Origin: Agelaius tricolor
Lineage: Eukaryota > Chordata > Aves > Passeriformes > Icteridae
Direction: 5' to 3'
NCBI GenBank assembly: GCA_023055355.1
Contig: JALJCS010000004.1
Location: 24,836,744-24,900,743 of the forward strand
DNA: 64,000 bases
Shown: piece by piece, positions 24,375 through 36,484 of the stretch
How positions within the stretch are numbered: the stretch's first letter is position 1
How the letters are laid out: every line of letters begins with the position of its first letter
Program-made: the position numbers and the translations under genes
The notes under the pieces: model-generated
What the model saw: the letters and a program-made list of their open reading frames with translations, nothing else
The model's database searches: none
What the model was told of the DNA's origin: nothing

Positions 24375-27040
24375 TATACACAAGATAATGTCATGTTAAA
24401 TGACATTTATCAAAACAGAAATATGCCAAATCAATGTAGTACATTAGCTATATCAAAAAGAAATAAATTTATAAACTTCAAAAATTTCTTGCAGATGTTT
24501 AGTTATTTGTCATTCTTTCTATGGAAGAAAAAGCAAAAAAGGTCACTTTTTAATTTGTATGATCTCACCAACATACAGATTGCTGTAATCAAGAAATTCC
24601 CTGCAACTGCTGTTTCTTATTCTTTTTCATAGATTTATCAAGGTGCAGATGTAGATTAATTAGGGTTTTGGTATCTTCACAGTTGTATGGATAGGCTGTT
24701 TCCAGAGACTCGTTACTTTGATTATGAGGACCACTGTAATTCCCAGATGACATGAGGGAAATTACTGGTTCATAACATTTTTTCCCCTGAGCTGAACTTC
24801 TTTAGAAATAACACTTCTGCCACAGATTATGCATCCCTCTCAGCCTTGTTCTGATGTTCTTGTTGAGCTCTTCTAGAGTCCTTCTCTCTGAAAATTTTCC
24901 AGTCTGAATTTCCCTCAGCAGACCCTGCCTATGAATTTCTAGAAGAGGCTTTATCAGTGGATACCACTGAAAATTATCTGTCATGAACAATGTATGCTGC
25001 AACACAACAAAAGCACCAAGGAGCAAGGTACTTTGTTAGGGAAGTCAGGAGTGAATGCTGGAGGACTAAGGGATTGTTGGCATGTGATGAAGCAAAGCAA
25101 TGCAGAGGCTCAGGGTGCAGACACAGACTCCAGATGCGGGAGCAGAGGAGGCTAGTCTGGGGAGAGCAGGAGGTGCACCAGCTGGTGCAGATCTTCACTG
25201 GAATATTTCAAGGGTAGACTCACCTTGACCAAAATAGGCATGGGCTCAGAGGCAGATAATTGTCAGATAATTCCTTGTAGATTTTTGTTTTTGCATAGAA
25301 GAACAGTGGACATCTTGGATGTATGTTTTTTAATAGATCTATATTGTTAAATGGATATTTTTAGAGTTTATAAAGCATGATCTGTAGTAAAAGCCTTTGC
25401 ATTACAATTCTTTGCCTCCACCTCTTCTCTGCCACTCTTCCAGTGAAGAAGAGTGTCTGGGTTACAGTGTCTGAGTTTCATCCACTCCTTGTTGATGGAA
25501 AATCCTTCTCTGGGTACACCACTTATGCTCAACATTAAAATCAGAACCTCTCTTCATCTCTGTTTCAATTTTCACAGCATCCTTCTGTATTTTTCACCAT
25601 GTCTGCTGTGTTTCATTCTTACATTTTTTCATCTTTTCTGTCATGTTTTACTGACACCGATCAAAAGAAAAGGAACTCAACATTTAAACCTAAGTCCATC
25701 TTTCAAATCTTTGATTCATAAAATGGTTTTCAAAATTAGACACAGTAAACTCATCTATCCTCAAGTACCAGCCAGAATAATGAGACCAATTTTAATAAAC
25801 TGTTGGCATCAGCAATGTGCCTGTGGGGTTTGAAAGAAAAGCATTCTCCACACAAAATTAGTAGGTTCGCAGCAAAGCAAGCTTGCAGGATTTTGTATCA
25901 GTCTGAGACTACAGTCGTGTTGGAGAGTGTGGAGTGAAGAATAAATGGCCTGGGGGGAAAGAAGGCCACCTCTGAGTAGGAACTGTTTAGAAAGCTCAGT
26001 CAGAGAAGAGACAACTTGCTTCCTCCCCAGTTATGTCAATGTGTATCCCACTAGCACTTCCCAGGTGTGGAGGGCAGGACAGATCACGTCAGGTATGCCA
26101 GCTGGCTGGCAGGCTTCCCCACAGACAAATGCACACCTGGATAATAGGAAAGTGCTTCCCTGTAGCAAAACAGAATTTTGAGTTTGTGCATTAAGGAACA
26201 GACAATACAATTTTGAGGCTCGTTTTTCACTTTCATGATTCTTTGTATAATTATAGCCACTACACTGAGCAATGCTCCTTGCAAGATTTTGACAGAAAGG
26301 TATTCTTGGTAAAAATACTAAGTACTTTAGTGTTTTGGCTCCTGTATCTGATATTTGTGATGTGTCATTATTTGGGAAAATTCAGATTTGAATGTACCAT
26401 TGAGTTAAATACTTTTCTTAGAGACAAATGATAGGTATATCTGTCCTTGCTGTTTTAAAGTGTGGGTTCAGGTTGTACTAATTTTGATTCCCAAATAACT
26501 TTTCATCAATTTAACATGTTGCCCCTACTGACTTATTCCAATCAAAGGTAAGAAACTTCATCTTCACCCCTTGAGCATGCTGGAAATAATTTGAATGGTT
26601 TTTTATTTGTTTTTTTTTAAATTTCAAATGTCCTGTGTTTGTGATGGCAACATTCTTTTTGAACAAGAATCTTTGCTGACAAAGAAGAAATAATACAATA
26701 TACTTGAAAGCAAAATACAGCATTGGCCTGTGTTTTTCTCTTTGGTAACTTTGTTAATATAACTGTAGGCACTTAAGGACTATAGTACAAGGATAGAGGT
26801 CTCCTAATGAGCAAGCAACTTTCCTAAATGGAACACAAATATAAATACCATGCTGAGTCAGGTTGGGGAAGTGCCATACTAACTTATTTCTGAGTATTTC
26901 ATAACCCTTACCTGTTTCTCTTTCCTTCTGAGCATCTACATGAATGCTGGATTTGTGTTATGAAACTGCAGATGGGGGAAACTGACATGTGAGAACCCTG
27001 GAGCAGAAAAAGTGAAGTTAACATAGACTTTTGTATTTTT

Positions 27041-27181
27041 AAGAAAAAAAGAGAAACAAAAACTCAAACCCAAACCAAATAAACAAAAACCCCAAACAAA
27101 CAAACACCAAAATGAAACACCCCAAAAACCCAAACAAGCAAACAAAAATCCCAAACCAACCAAAGAAAACCACCCCAAAAT
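27041..27181. repeat. A/C-rich (CAAA/CCCAAA)n low-complexity tract
   Basis: About 140 bp made almost only of A and C on the plus strand, with many CAAAC and CCCAAA words. The minus-strand translation gives a hydrophobic Phe/Leu/Trp/Gly frame that is an artefact of this composition. Confidence 0.95.
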
Positions 27182-27597
27182 CACGAAAGGATTTTTCTGC
27201 TTTACAGTTTTAGCAGCAAAACCCACTGCTACTTACTGCACTTGGAAGTACTTCAGAAGTGTAAAACATAGAGATTCATGAGTTTGTTTTTCATGAGGTA
27301 TTCAAACATCTCAATTAACACCAGGTGGTCAAGGCTCATTGAAACAGTGCTATAACTAAAATGACAAGACTTTAAATTGATTATAAAGAAGATGGATATT
27401 TCTATATTTCTTTTAGATAATGTTCATCCCTTGCAACAGGATGATTGAAAAGAGATGCTGTCCACAGCAAGAAACTGCCTGATGCAAAACTGTCTCTGCC
27501 TTATGGGGTTAACTTTTCTCCAAGCACCAGTATAGTCACCCCAGCCTCCAACAGCTCTTACCTCTTTTCTCCTATCTGTACCTTTCTTTCCCATGCC
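27182..27597. other. unique spacer between A/C-rich tract and CR1
   Basis: I recognise no feature in this stretch of about 400 bp. Confidence 0.5.
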
Positions 27598-28205
27598 ATG
27601 AGGGAGAAGACATCAGTGTCTGCACCTCTGCTTCCACTTTGACTACAAGGAGGTCTCTCCTCAGTCTCATCTTCTCCAGGCTGAACAGACCAAGTGACCT
27701 CAGCCACTCTTCATATCGGCTTCCCCTCAAGGTCCTTCACCATCTTTGCAGCCCTTCTTTGGATGCTCTCTAACAGTTTAACATCTTCTATTGCAGTGTC
27801 CAAACCAGCCCCCAGCACTGGAGGTGAGGCTGCCCCAGCTCAGAGCAGAGCAGGACAATCCCCTCCCTTGCCCAGCTGGCCATGCTGTGCCTGATGCACC
27901 CCAGGACAGGGCTGGCCCTCCTGGCTGCCAGGGCACTGCTGACCCATGTTCAACTTGCCACTGACCAGGACCCCCAGGTCCCTTTCCATGGCACTGCTTT
28001 CCAACTGCTCCTTCCCAATCTATACAGACTTCCAGTGTTGCCCCATCCTGGGGACAGAATCTGGCATTTTCCCTCATTAAATTTCATATGGTTGGTAATT
28101 GGCCAGTTCTTCAATTTATTGAGATCTCTCTGCAGGTCCTCTCTGCTTCTGAGGGATTTGGCAGCTCCTCCCAATTTAGTGTTCATAGGCAAATTTATTA
28201 AGTAG
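27598..28205 (-). mobile_element. CR1 LINE, internal fragment lacking its 3' end
   Basis: The plus strand is antisense CR1 through GAGAAGACATCAGTGTCTGC, AGGTCTCTCCTCAGTCTCAT, CTTCTCCAGGCTGAACAGAC, CTTCCCCTCAAGGTCCTTCA, GTGCCTGATGCACCCCAGGA, ACCAGGACCCCCAGGTCCCT and CAGCTCCTCCCAATTTAGTG. It covers the late polymerase region. The 3' untranslated region and tail expected below 27598 are missing. That is unusual for a LINE insertion and suggests a later deletion. The copy at 14.6 kb overlaps this one only in part, so both descend independently from the same subfamily type. Confidence 0.92.
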
Positions 28206-28210
28206 TTCAA
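27950..28210 (-). pseudogene. CR1 reverse transcriptase fragment, catalytically dead
   Basis: The minus-strand frame of 86 codons matches the part of CR1 reverse transcriptase that starts at the catalytic FADD box. At residues 7 to 15 the family motif FADDTKLGG is replaced by LPMNTKLGG, so both catalytic aspartates are lost. Next come LQRDLNKLKNW (residues 26-36) and NHMKFNEGKCQIL (about 40-52), the conserved segment after the palm. Similarity ends near residue 68, after which the reading frame drifts, probably by a small indel. The intact protein copies CR1 RNA at a nicked target. This piece has no fingers domain, no endonuclease and no active site, so it is a fossil. Confidence 0.88.
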
Positions 28211-30863
28211 TTAAGTTTTGTACATTTCTAAGGAGCCTGGAGTAGCCTGATTTCTTAAGTGGCCTGATTTTCTATTACTCAAAAGTAGCATTTCTAACAG
28301 TTCTAAAGAGGAGTTTGTTTCTTTGTTGGTTTCTTCAACCCTATAAATGACCCCTCACCTTCTATATGGCCTCTATTTGTCAAGTTGAATACAACTCACA
28401 CAGTACCCCTTTCAGCAATGCTAAGTATTCAATTCACTTTGAGTTTCACAAATACAGTTCAGCTATGACTGACAGCTCAGTCACGGCTGGAATGTTCTTC
28501 ATTTTTAATCTAAAGTTTATTTGATAACTCCCAATGCGAGAAATACTGAAACTTTTCTATCTCAATTTTGAACAATAATGGCAGAACTAAGTGCCTCACA
28601 AACAGTGACATGATCTCTCATTATATCATTATATCACTGTCTGTGAGGCACTTGGTTCTGGGGAGTGTTTGACAATCTGGACTTTTACCAGTTCTCACAA
28701 AAGTACTTAATTTTTCCTGGTTTTTTGTTATAATTTTTCACCCTTAGAATCTATTAATGACCATTTAAATTTGATTTTATTAAAGGAAAGGGATTTGTAC
28801 TTTTACAGATTTATTGTGAGGGTATTAGATCCCTCAAGGGAAGTATTCTGCCAATACTTGACTACCAAATCATCTGTGATGACATAGAGGTTTAAGAAAA
28901 AAACTGGCTAATGCCTAGTTTAATATTATTTTAACTGTGCTCATTAAAGTAATTTCCACTTTTAATAATTGAAATACTACTTGTCAAATCTTATACATTT
29001 TAGAACTCTGATTTTCAGCAATTATATTATAAAAATAAAAAATACCCACAACAAATTGTGATGGTTATTGTTTTGAACTGTGTTATAAAAAGAAATAGCA
29101 AGCTAAAGAGATTGGAAATACTGCCATATATATTTTTATTTGTAGGTCTGAATCCACTCCAAAAGAGTTTCCATGTTTTAATGCCTATAAAATTCCTTAT
29201 ACAAAAACTGTTTCTCCCTAGACCAGTACTGAAGAAAGTCAGAACTGCAGGAACAAAGCCATTATTTCTCTGTGTATTTGATATTTTGTAAATTGAAAGT
29301 CTGGGGCTATAAATTCAGTAGCTTTTATGTAGCTTTTTTGTACACTGAAAATACATATAAACAGCAAGAAAATGCGATTTTAATTTTATGCTCTTCTGGA
29401 GGCCCAATCTGTATTCTTCATTCAGAAATCTTTCTTAGTACTACTGATATGACTAAAGAGGAAAGAATGAATTCCATAGAGCTACAAGTTTGTACAATTA
29501 TTTAAAATGCATCTGTCTCAATAGCTTTCTTCATACATGACTTGTGATATATTCCCACACTACATCACTTAGTTTGATTGTCCAAGGCAACTTGTATGTA
29601 TCAGACAATTACTAAAGAAAGGTTTGGGTAGCTCAGTTGTTAAGCCTCTGGTGCAGGCCTCAAGAAACCTCAGGGTGACTGCTGGACCTCCTGTGAGCTG
29701 CTGGACTAGCCAGTTGTGGTAGGATCAATATTGCCTATTTTATTTGTTTGAAAGTAAAATGCACAGTCTGAGCGAGCTCTCTTGGTCTGATTTTCAATGA
29801 GGACAGACTGAGAAATAGTTTCAAAGAGAAATTACTTGTACAGTATAAATGCTAGTATCATGAGGCTGAACTGAAATCTGAAAATGCCACTGTTATTTTC
29901 ACTGAAATAGGACAATGCTAATTTTTGAACAGCTGTTTTGAAGTGAATACTACTCTAAATTCTGCTTGAATCACCTTCCATATCAGGATAAGAATGCATT
30001 TGTCACAGATGTGTGCTAAGAAAAATATCAAACAGATAAGTTTCTCATGATTCTCTGCTATGGCAGGCTGAGAGGGATCATCTGATTGCAAAACACCTGG
30101 ACAGAGTGATGCATACATGCACAGTATAGAACACTGCCCAAATACTACTCATGGGACACAATTGGTACTGTTGCTGTTGAGATCCCGGCCCCCATGGCAG
30201 CTCATGCAAGTGTTTCCTCAGAACCGGACCCTTTACTGCAGCCTTTATGGTCTGTGCCATCACAGAGAGAGAGATCAGTCTCTGTAGTGTCTACTATCAT
30301 TTTGTGCAATAAACGCACAGAGGAAACCGTCCTTGGAGTAAAAAAGACCCTCTAAAATTAAATAAAGAAAATTAGCTTATAGACCAAGTCAAAGTAATAC
30401 AAGATAATCTCGCTGCACTTCTTTGTCCCGATATTCTAGAAAGCAGAGCAAGGTTCACCGGTGTGCAAGAGACGCCTCAGTGATTGCCACGAAGGCAGCA
30501 GGTGTCCCTTGAGCAGATGATGTACCGTCCTCTGCTGGCAAAAGAAGGCAATATAGGCTCGACTTTTTGTGCAACAGCGTGATGGAGAGCCTGGAAACAG
30601 CGAGAACCTTGTCTCCCTGACTGTTTCTGCATATAGATAATCTCATGGTGAGGTCACCAGAGAGAGACACTTTCCATACCTAATCTGAAAGAAAGTACAA
30701 GTCTCAGTGGGCTGGAGGACAAAAGAGAAGTCCAAATGCAAGGATACAGGAGAATGTAATAGTTTCCAGAGTTTTATTTCACTTCAATGCTGATCTGGGG
30801 AGAATGCCTAGGTCTGTTAGGGGTTTGTTCAGTCTCTAGAAACTAGCAACAACATCACCAATT
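28206..30863. other. unique AT-rich sequence without a supported gene
   Basis: I see no gene here. The main structure is the hairpin at 28582-28660. A tRNA A-box-like word (TAGCTCAGTTG) sits at about 29628. The block 30100-30690 is somewhat richer in G and C than its surroundings, but I cannot assign it. Confidence 0.55.
28582..28660. repeat. strong imperfect inverted repeat (30-bp stem hairpin)
   Basis: The arms 28582-28611 and 28631-28660 pair along 30 positions with 27 Watson-Crick pairs, one G-U and two mismatches, around a 19-base loop. Key blocks are AGTGCCTCACA on the left and TGTGAGGCACTTGG on the right. The first loop bases could add three further pairs. Size and pairing fit a microRNA precursor or a small foldback element. 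Confidence 0.85.
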
Positions 30864-31040
30864 AGTGATAGTTTTAGTTTTATTTTGTTTGGGGTTTTGT
30901 TTCTTTGTTTGTTTTTACTTTTTATTATGTTTTGGTTTGGTTGGTAGGTTTTTTTGTTGCCTTTTTTTGGTTTTTTTTTGTTTGTTTGTTTTGGATTATT
31001 CTTTTGGTTTTGATTTTGTTTTTTTGGTTTTTTTTTTAGT
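30864..31040. repeat. T/G-rich (TTTG)n low-complexity tract
   Basis: About 175 bp almost wholly of T and G on the plus strand with many TTTG, TTGG and T-run words. Its forward translation is a spurious Phe/Leu/Cys-rich frame. Confidence 0.95.
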
Positions 31041-31907
31041 TAAAATCTTTTTTCCACTGGGAATGGGACTGAGATTGGTGACATAGTTATCTCTATGCAT
31101 CATGCCCTTACTAGACTGTTTGGATTATGCACTTGCATTGTTTAGAGACAGAGTGGTACACAGGGGTTTGAGACATCTAACACCTACCTCCTCGATAAAG
31201 AAATCTTGTAGTAGGCCTTGTTTTGTTGCCATGCTACACCAAGCCAAAGCATTGTCAAAATCTGCTGGGCAAGTGGGGATCTGGAATTTAGTCCTGCCAG
31301 TGCATAATGGTGCACAGATGGGTGGGGTAATGCTTTTTTGCCATTTTTTGTCCAAAATCATGAATCAGGCTCTCAGACCCCCAAGTGTTGTTTACATTTG
31401 TTCAACTGTTAAGTCACCCTGGCCACCCTGGCTTGAATTTCTCCCCTGTTGGAATTCAGCAAGAGAGAAGTATTTGCTTGGGCTTATTTTGGCAGAAAAT
31501 ATTGTGTCTGTGTTAATGTGTTTATTGGCAAAGTACTTGTCACATGTAAGTGAATACAGTATGGTGTGTATACAGTCCTCATAGTGAACTGTTTGGAAGG
31601 CAGCCTCATGACCTTTTTTCTAGCAAGGAATACAAAACAATTTGCCAAGAAAATAAAGCTGTGGTAATGTTTAATATAATTTCTTATGATGATGCTTGAA
31701 GTATTCAGAACCAGCCCTATTACAAGAAAACAATTTCAGGTGCCAGATTCAGGAGACCCTGTATCAAGGACAGAGGATGGAGCATTTGGGCATTGTGATG
31801 TGGAACAAAAGCCTGAGCAAGCATTGCACACATTGGTTCAGGATTGCATAGGGCTGTAGAATTGTTATTGCATTCCTTATGACTATAGCCACAAATCCTG
31901 ATATTGG

Positions 31908-31929
31908 TATATCAATATATATTGATATA
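31908..31929. repeat. perfect 22-bp AT palindrome
   Basis: TATATCAATAT is followed by ATATTGATATA. It lies in a TATA-rich patch (about 31900-31952) that contains further TATATTAATATA words. Confidence 0.8.
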
Positions 31930-33769
31930 TATTAATATATATGTTATATATAGACTGAGAAAAAATCCTTCACTGTTGCCATCTCATAACATACTTACCT
32001 TCACTAGCTGTGGAAAAATGATCATGTGTTTTGGTGCTCTTGGGCCACAGTCACAGATAGATACACACAGACTTTGATACTGTTGACTTTCACCTTGCTT
32101 CCAGGCTTGCCTTGGAAATAAGGCTTAGCTGTTTCTATCCCTGAATTTGAAACACTGATTTGAAATTAATTTTATCCTGAATTATGGTGGAAGAAGAACA
32201 AACAAAAAGAGTAATATATAACACATTAAATATATGTATGCTGCAATAGATCATTAAATTATATTCTATCTGATTACACAATTTACTGTCATGTTTTCCA
32301 GAGGGTGGGTAAACTGTTCACTTCTGGATGATTTTTTCCAGTGCCCAAAGTTATTTTCTGTCACTACTACCAAGCCTCAAGTCTTGATATAATTATGCTG
32401 TTCTGGAAAATTATATTTTTCAGGTTGTTATGTAATAACAGTGGAAAAATGCATGTTGAAGAAAAAATACCTTTTAATATTTAATTATTCAATGTCCAGA
32501 CTGTAGCAGGTTTGAAAACACTTTCTTTTTGATTTAAAGTGTGATAAAACATATATTAGAGGTAGGATGCGTGGATCACCAGAAGTTGTCATTGGAGTAA
32601 ATTTAGATTCATTATAAAATTCAGGTTAATTTAAGAATTTATAGCTATGTTCGATTAGGAAATCAATTCTATGTAATGAACAGCACAAGCTGAAATGGCT
32701 CACCAACACTGCAGATTCAACTAACATAAGCTCCTTTACAGACACAAAATCCTTTAGATGAGAAATTTCATAAACCATTTACAGGATTCTGGAAGAACTT
32801 AACATTCATGAAGGTTGGACATTACAAATTATCCAGCCATGCTATGTAGCAAAGCTGTTCTAAAATTGCTGAAGCCCACTGAGACACTGTACAAGGGCCT
32901 AGGACCAGTGAGAACAAATTTATTTTCATATAGTTCAGACCCATGATGTCCACTCTTGGGTATCTACTTTCTAGTCTGTCACCCCATACTTACTTCATGG
33001 ACTTCAGAGAAGTAAATACCATTAAGGCATCATTTATCACCTACCAGAATAGTTATAGCAAAAGAATAAATAACAAAATAATGCATTGTCTGCAAGAGTG
33101 TTTTTTTCCATCTTCCTGTATTTTAAATCAGGAAACATGAACTATTTTAAATAGAGATGTGTGCTATGCATGCTAATTTGTTGATCCCTCTTAGAGAAAT
33201 ACGGTTATATTGTCTACAATTTGAAGGGAACAGAAAAAAAATGTAGGCCTCTAGAAATCAGAGAACTAAGAATCTTTCTGCAACACAATCCCTTTAATTG
33301 AGGGGATACAGATACAACATGTCTTCAAAAAGCAGTATGAATGGATCCTTCTGCTTTATATCTGATAATTCACCCTCACAAAAATACTGCTGGTTTTTAC
33401 TCTGTGTTTTTTTTTATTTTTGAAGAAAGTTTCCTTCCCTCTTTCCTTTGACAAAAGAAAACATTTTGTTAGTGAATCAGAGAAATTGGAAGCAGAATTG
33501 CTCTGACCTTGCTTTGCAATTTATTGTCCCTCCTGCTTGTTTCTGACAAATGGTTACCCTACAGAACAAATTATTTCTTCTGTGGTGTTCTGACTCTTGA
33601 AGTCAAAGAAAAGCAGCTGGGGAAAGGTCATTCAGCGGCATGCCTCCTTTTCTTCAAAATGTGATTCTTTTTTACATCTTAAATATTGGTCTCAAATTCA
33701 CATCTGTAAATGATATTGCAAAAGGTCAGAGGAAACCAAACTTAGATATGCCGTGCCATTCTGTCTCTA

Positions 33770-33806
33770 TTTTCTCTGTGATATATGTACATATATCACG
33801 AGAAAA
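33770..33806. repeat. near-perfect palindrome capable of cruciform extrusion
   Basis: The core at 33778-33799 is a perfect 22-bp palindrome centred on ATATATGTACATATAT. After one bulged T at 33777 the pairing continues for seven more positions (TTTTCTC with GAGAAAA). That makes an 18-bp stem with no designed loop. Confidence 0.85.
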
Positions 33807-36454
33807 TATATCATAGGACATAAATTATTCTAAAATAGCTTATTTGTAAGATTTAATAAATCTTATGAAGATCTATTGCTTACATTACCGCTGCCTTCAA
33901 CCCTGATTCACTTCTTGTTTTTCTTAGTTCAAACCCTCTGTTGACATCCCAGACATGTAATGGTCTCCCAACAGAATCCACTGGTTATTTATTCTAGTTG
34001 GGTGTATACATGGTATGTTCATCAACCATGTTCACCATGGTGGGAAAAAATAGTCCTTCTTTTGGTCTGATCCCTACTTTTCTCTCAATTTAAAATGAGA
34101 AAGTTTGCTAAGACAGAAGACACTTTCAGTGTCTGTGAAGAAGGCTCAAAGTTGTACTGTGAGCCTGTGTTATCCAGTCTCTCTCAATAGCCTCTGGGGT
34201 TACAGGGGCTGAGCAATTTGTCCACTTCCAAATAGTCCTCATCTAACCCCACACAGAAAAGCTGTGACAACTCTCTGAAACTACAGCAGATGAGTATCAC
34301 ATGCATATGCTCTGTCTTTTTGCTTGGAAATTTTTCAGTTTGGTATCCAACTGAGTTTCCTGGAAACTACCAATTTTTTTAAATGTGTCCCAAATTTTCC
34401 ATCTCTTATTCTTTGGTTTACCCTTTCTCTCTCATCATTTCCTCACTCTAGCTGCATCTCTGCAGATCACACTTGACCTTGCCAGAGAGCCATGCCAAAC
34501 ATTTTTAAAAGTATGTGGCTGACCGGGAGGAAGCAAGCACTGGTCCTCGTATATGTCAAGAAACGAACAGAAGAAGCAAACCAAAATTATAAGCCCATAG
34601 ACTTTGCAAAAATGAAATTACTGGAATGCTCTCTTGTAGGAATATGCTCCTGTTATCACTAAAGATGAAGGAAATTTGGCAGATCCCAGTTTCCAAAAAA
34701 CTGAAACAAAAATAGAAAATGCAGATCAAAGTAGTGCAATTTTTCAGCATGCTGAGACTAGATCCTAGAGGAGATCCTGAGCAGGTCCCAAGATTTGTGG
34801 TATCCTTTTTTGACTGTTACTCTTTTAAAAGGAGTTTTGCATTAGATTGTAGGACTGGCTTATGAGCTGCTACTGACTTATGTGTATTTTTAAGCAGATC
34901 ATATATATTCCAGGAAAATCAAAATTATCAAAATACGGGGCAATGTCTGATGGGATTAAATTGTTTGGGAATCTGAAAAACCCAAGTTCAATTTTATATT
35001 TTCTATATTTTTGAGTAAGTTTTTGAAGAAGCTCACAACTGTCTTTCAGATTCGCTGTCATTGTGAAAAATGACAAAACTGTGCTGCTGGCTAGCACTTC
35101 ACAATGTATGGCTGAAAAGTGAATTGGGTACACTCCAAAGGCAGAAAGGTAAAAAAGGCTTCCCACCTCCTTGCATACCAAACATTTCTGTTTTCACTGC
35201 ACTTCTTCAATGTATACTTTATTATATATTAATATAAAAATTTATTTTAAATATCCAGTATTATTGCAGTATTATTAATAGAAAAACCAGAGTAATATTT
35301 TATTCCTTGTATATCCAGATAAGCTAATCAAGGCATTTTTAGACCTGCCTTAGTGTGTTGCTGTAGAAAAGAGTCCCAAAGTGTTTTCTGTCAAGAATAG
35401 TTTTTTTTACAAAACATAAAGCATAACCTAATCTGGAGTCGTAGTTCATGAAACTGTACTTCTATAGCTAAACAGAGTGAGACTATATGTACTTCTTTGT
35501 GCCTGTGTCCACTTTTATTTTGAAACAGAAGGTGATAAACATCTGGAAAGGAGATATGGTGGAAGTTTTTGTTGCCAAGTCAGTGACAAAATGCTTCTGC
35601 TAAAGGAGTTGCATCTAAATAGGTGGTGATGAAAGAGGAATGGGGGTAGAAGAGGAGTCTGAAAGAAAGCTTTAGCTTTTGCCTTGGTGGCTTACTTGTG
35701 TTCTATGCATTAATATCAAGTGCCCTTCTATGTGTCTTTCCAGTCAAACAAAATCTGGGTGGGCAGAGTTCTTCTTCCACTGGGGAGACAATGTAGCCTC
35801 TTAAAGGTTTTTATGAGACTTAATATTCTGTTTCCCCTTAATAAGTGGCATTTTTATATTTCCTCCTGCACAGCCAGAATACATCCAGTCTTAAAATCTG
35901 TCTCATTCACCTTTGAAAATTTATAGGGGCTTTCAGGCAGGCTTGCCCAAATGCCATTGACCTCTGTGGCCTATGTCATTGACAGGAACACAGAATCTTC
36001 TGCCCACACAATATATGCCTCTTTATCTCCCTGAAAGACAAGGAAATTACTCTTAGAATGACCAGGATCACAATAAAACCAGGAGCTAGCTACTCAGTTT
36101 CCCTTGCACTGCTGGACTCTGCAAGAAGAGAAGGTAAGGGATCAGTACACCTATAAAGGAACACTTTGAACTCACTGATTAGATGGTCATTACCCCCCTG
36201 AAGATCTACTACTGGCAGTGTAGTCTACTAGCCTATTACAACTGTGTTCATGAAGGATAGGCCATGTCATAAAGCCATTGTAGGCAGTGCTAATGTTCTG
36301 ATCACCAAACCAGTCATTTGCAAGGTGAGATTTACTGTGAAGGTTTTCTAAACCACATTTGAAATAGATGGAGTCACACATGTGCTGCTGCTAAACTTTT
36401 AGAACCAACAGTTAAAATGTTATCCCATGGCTTGATTTTCTTCTCCAAGAAAAA

Positions 36455-36484
36455 GAGGATGTACATTTTTCATGTACATCCCTC
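36455..36484. repeat. 12-bp hairpin with one bulge
   Basis: GAGGATGTACAT pairs with ATGTACATCCCTC, with one extra C. The loop is about five bases. Confidence 0.6.

Larger units (their letters stand above)
15151..27040. other. long unique AT-rich stretch without a supported gene
   Basis: About 12 kb in which I recognise no exon and no abundant repeat. Small items are a possible MIR remnant (15589-15650), a 22-bp palindrome (17565-17586), two hairpins (20465-20640) and a duplicated 22-bp word (24323-24374). The region 16220-16980 has a homeodomain-site-rich look. ORFs reach 126 codons, lie on both strands and look fortuitous. Confidence 0.55.

Noticed and set aside
30865..31086. Forward frame that looks like a strongly hydrophobic membrane protein.
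   Set aside because: It is the translation of a T/G-rich low-complexity tract. The same kind of frame appears at 2570-2908 (+), 26936-27226 (-) and 61448-61720 (-), always over such tracts.
31102..31584. Forward open frame of 160 codons.
   Set aside because: No recognisable domain or family, a minus-strand frame overlaps it, and no splice or promoter context is visible. In 64 kb of AT-rich DNA a frame of this size can arise by chance. A translated database search would settle it.
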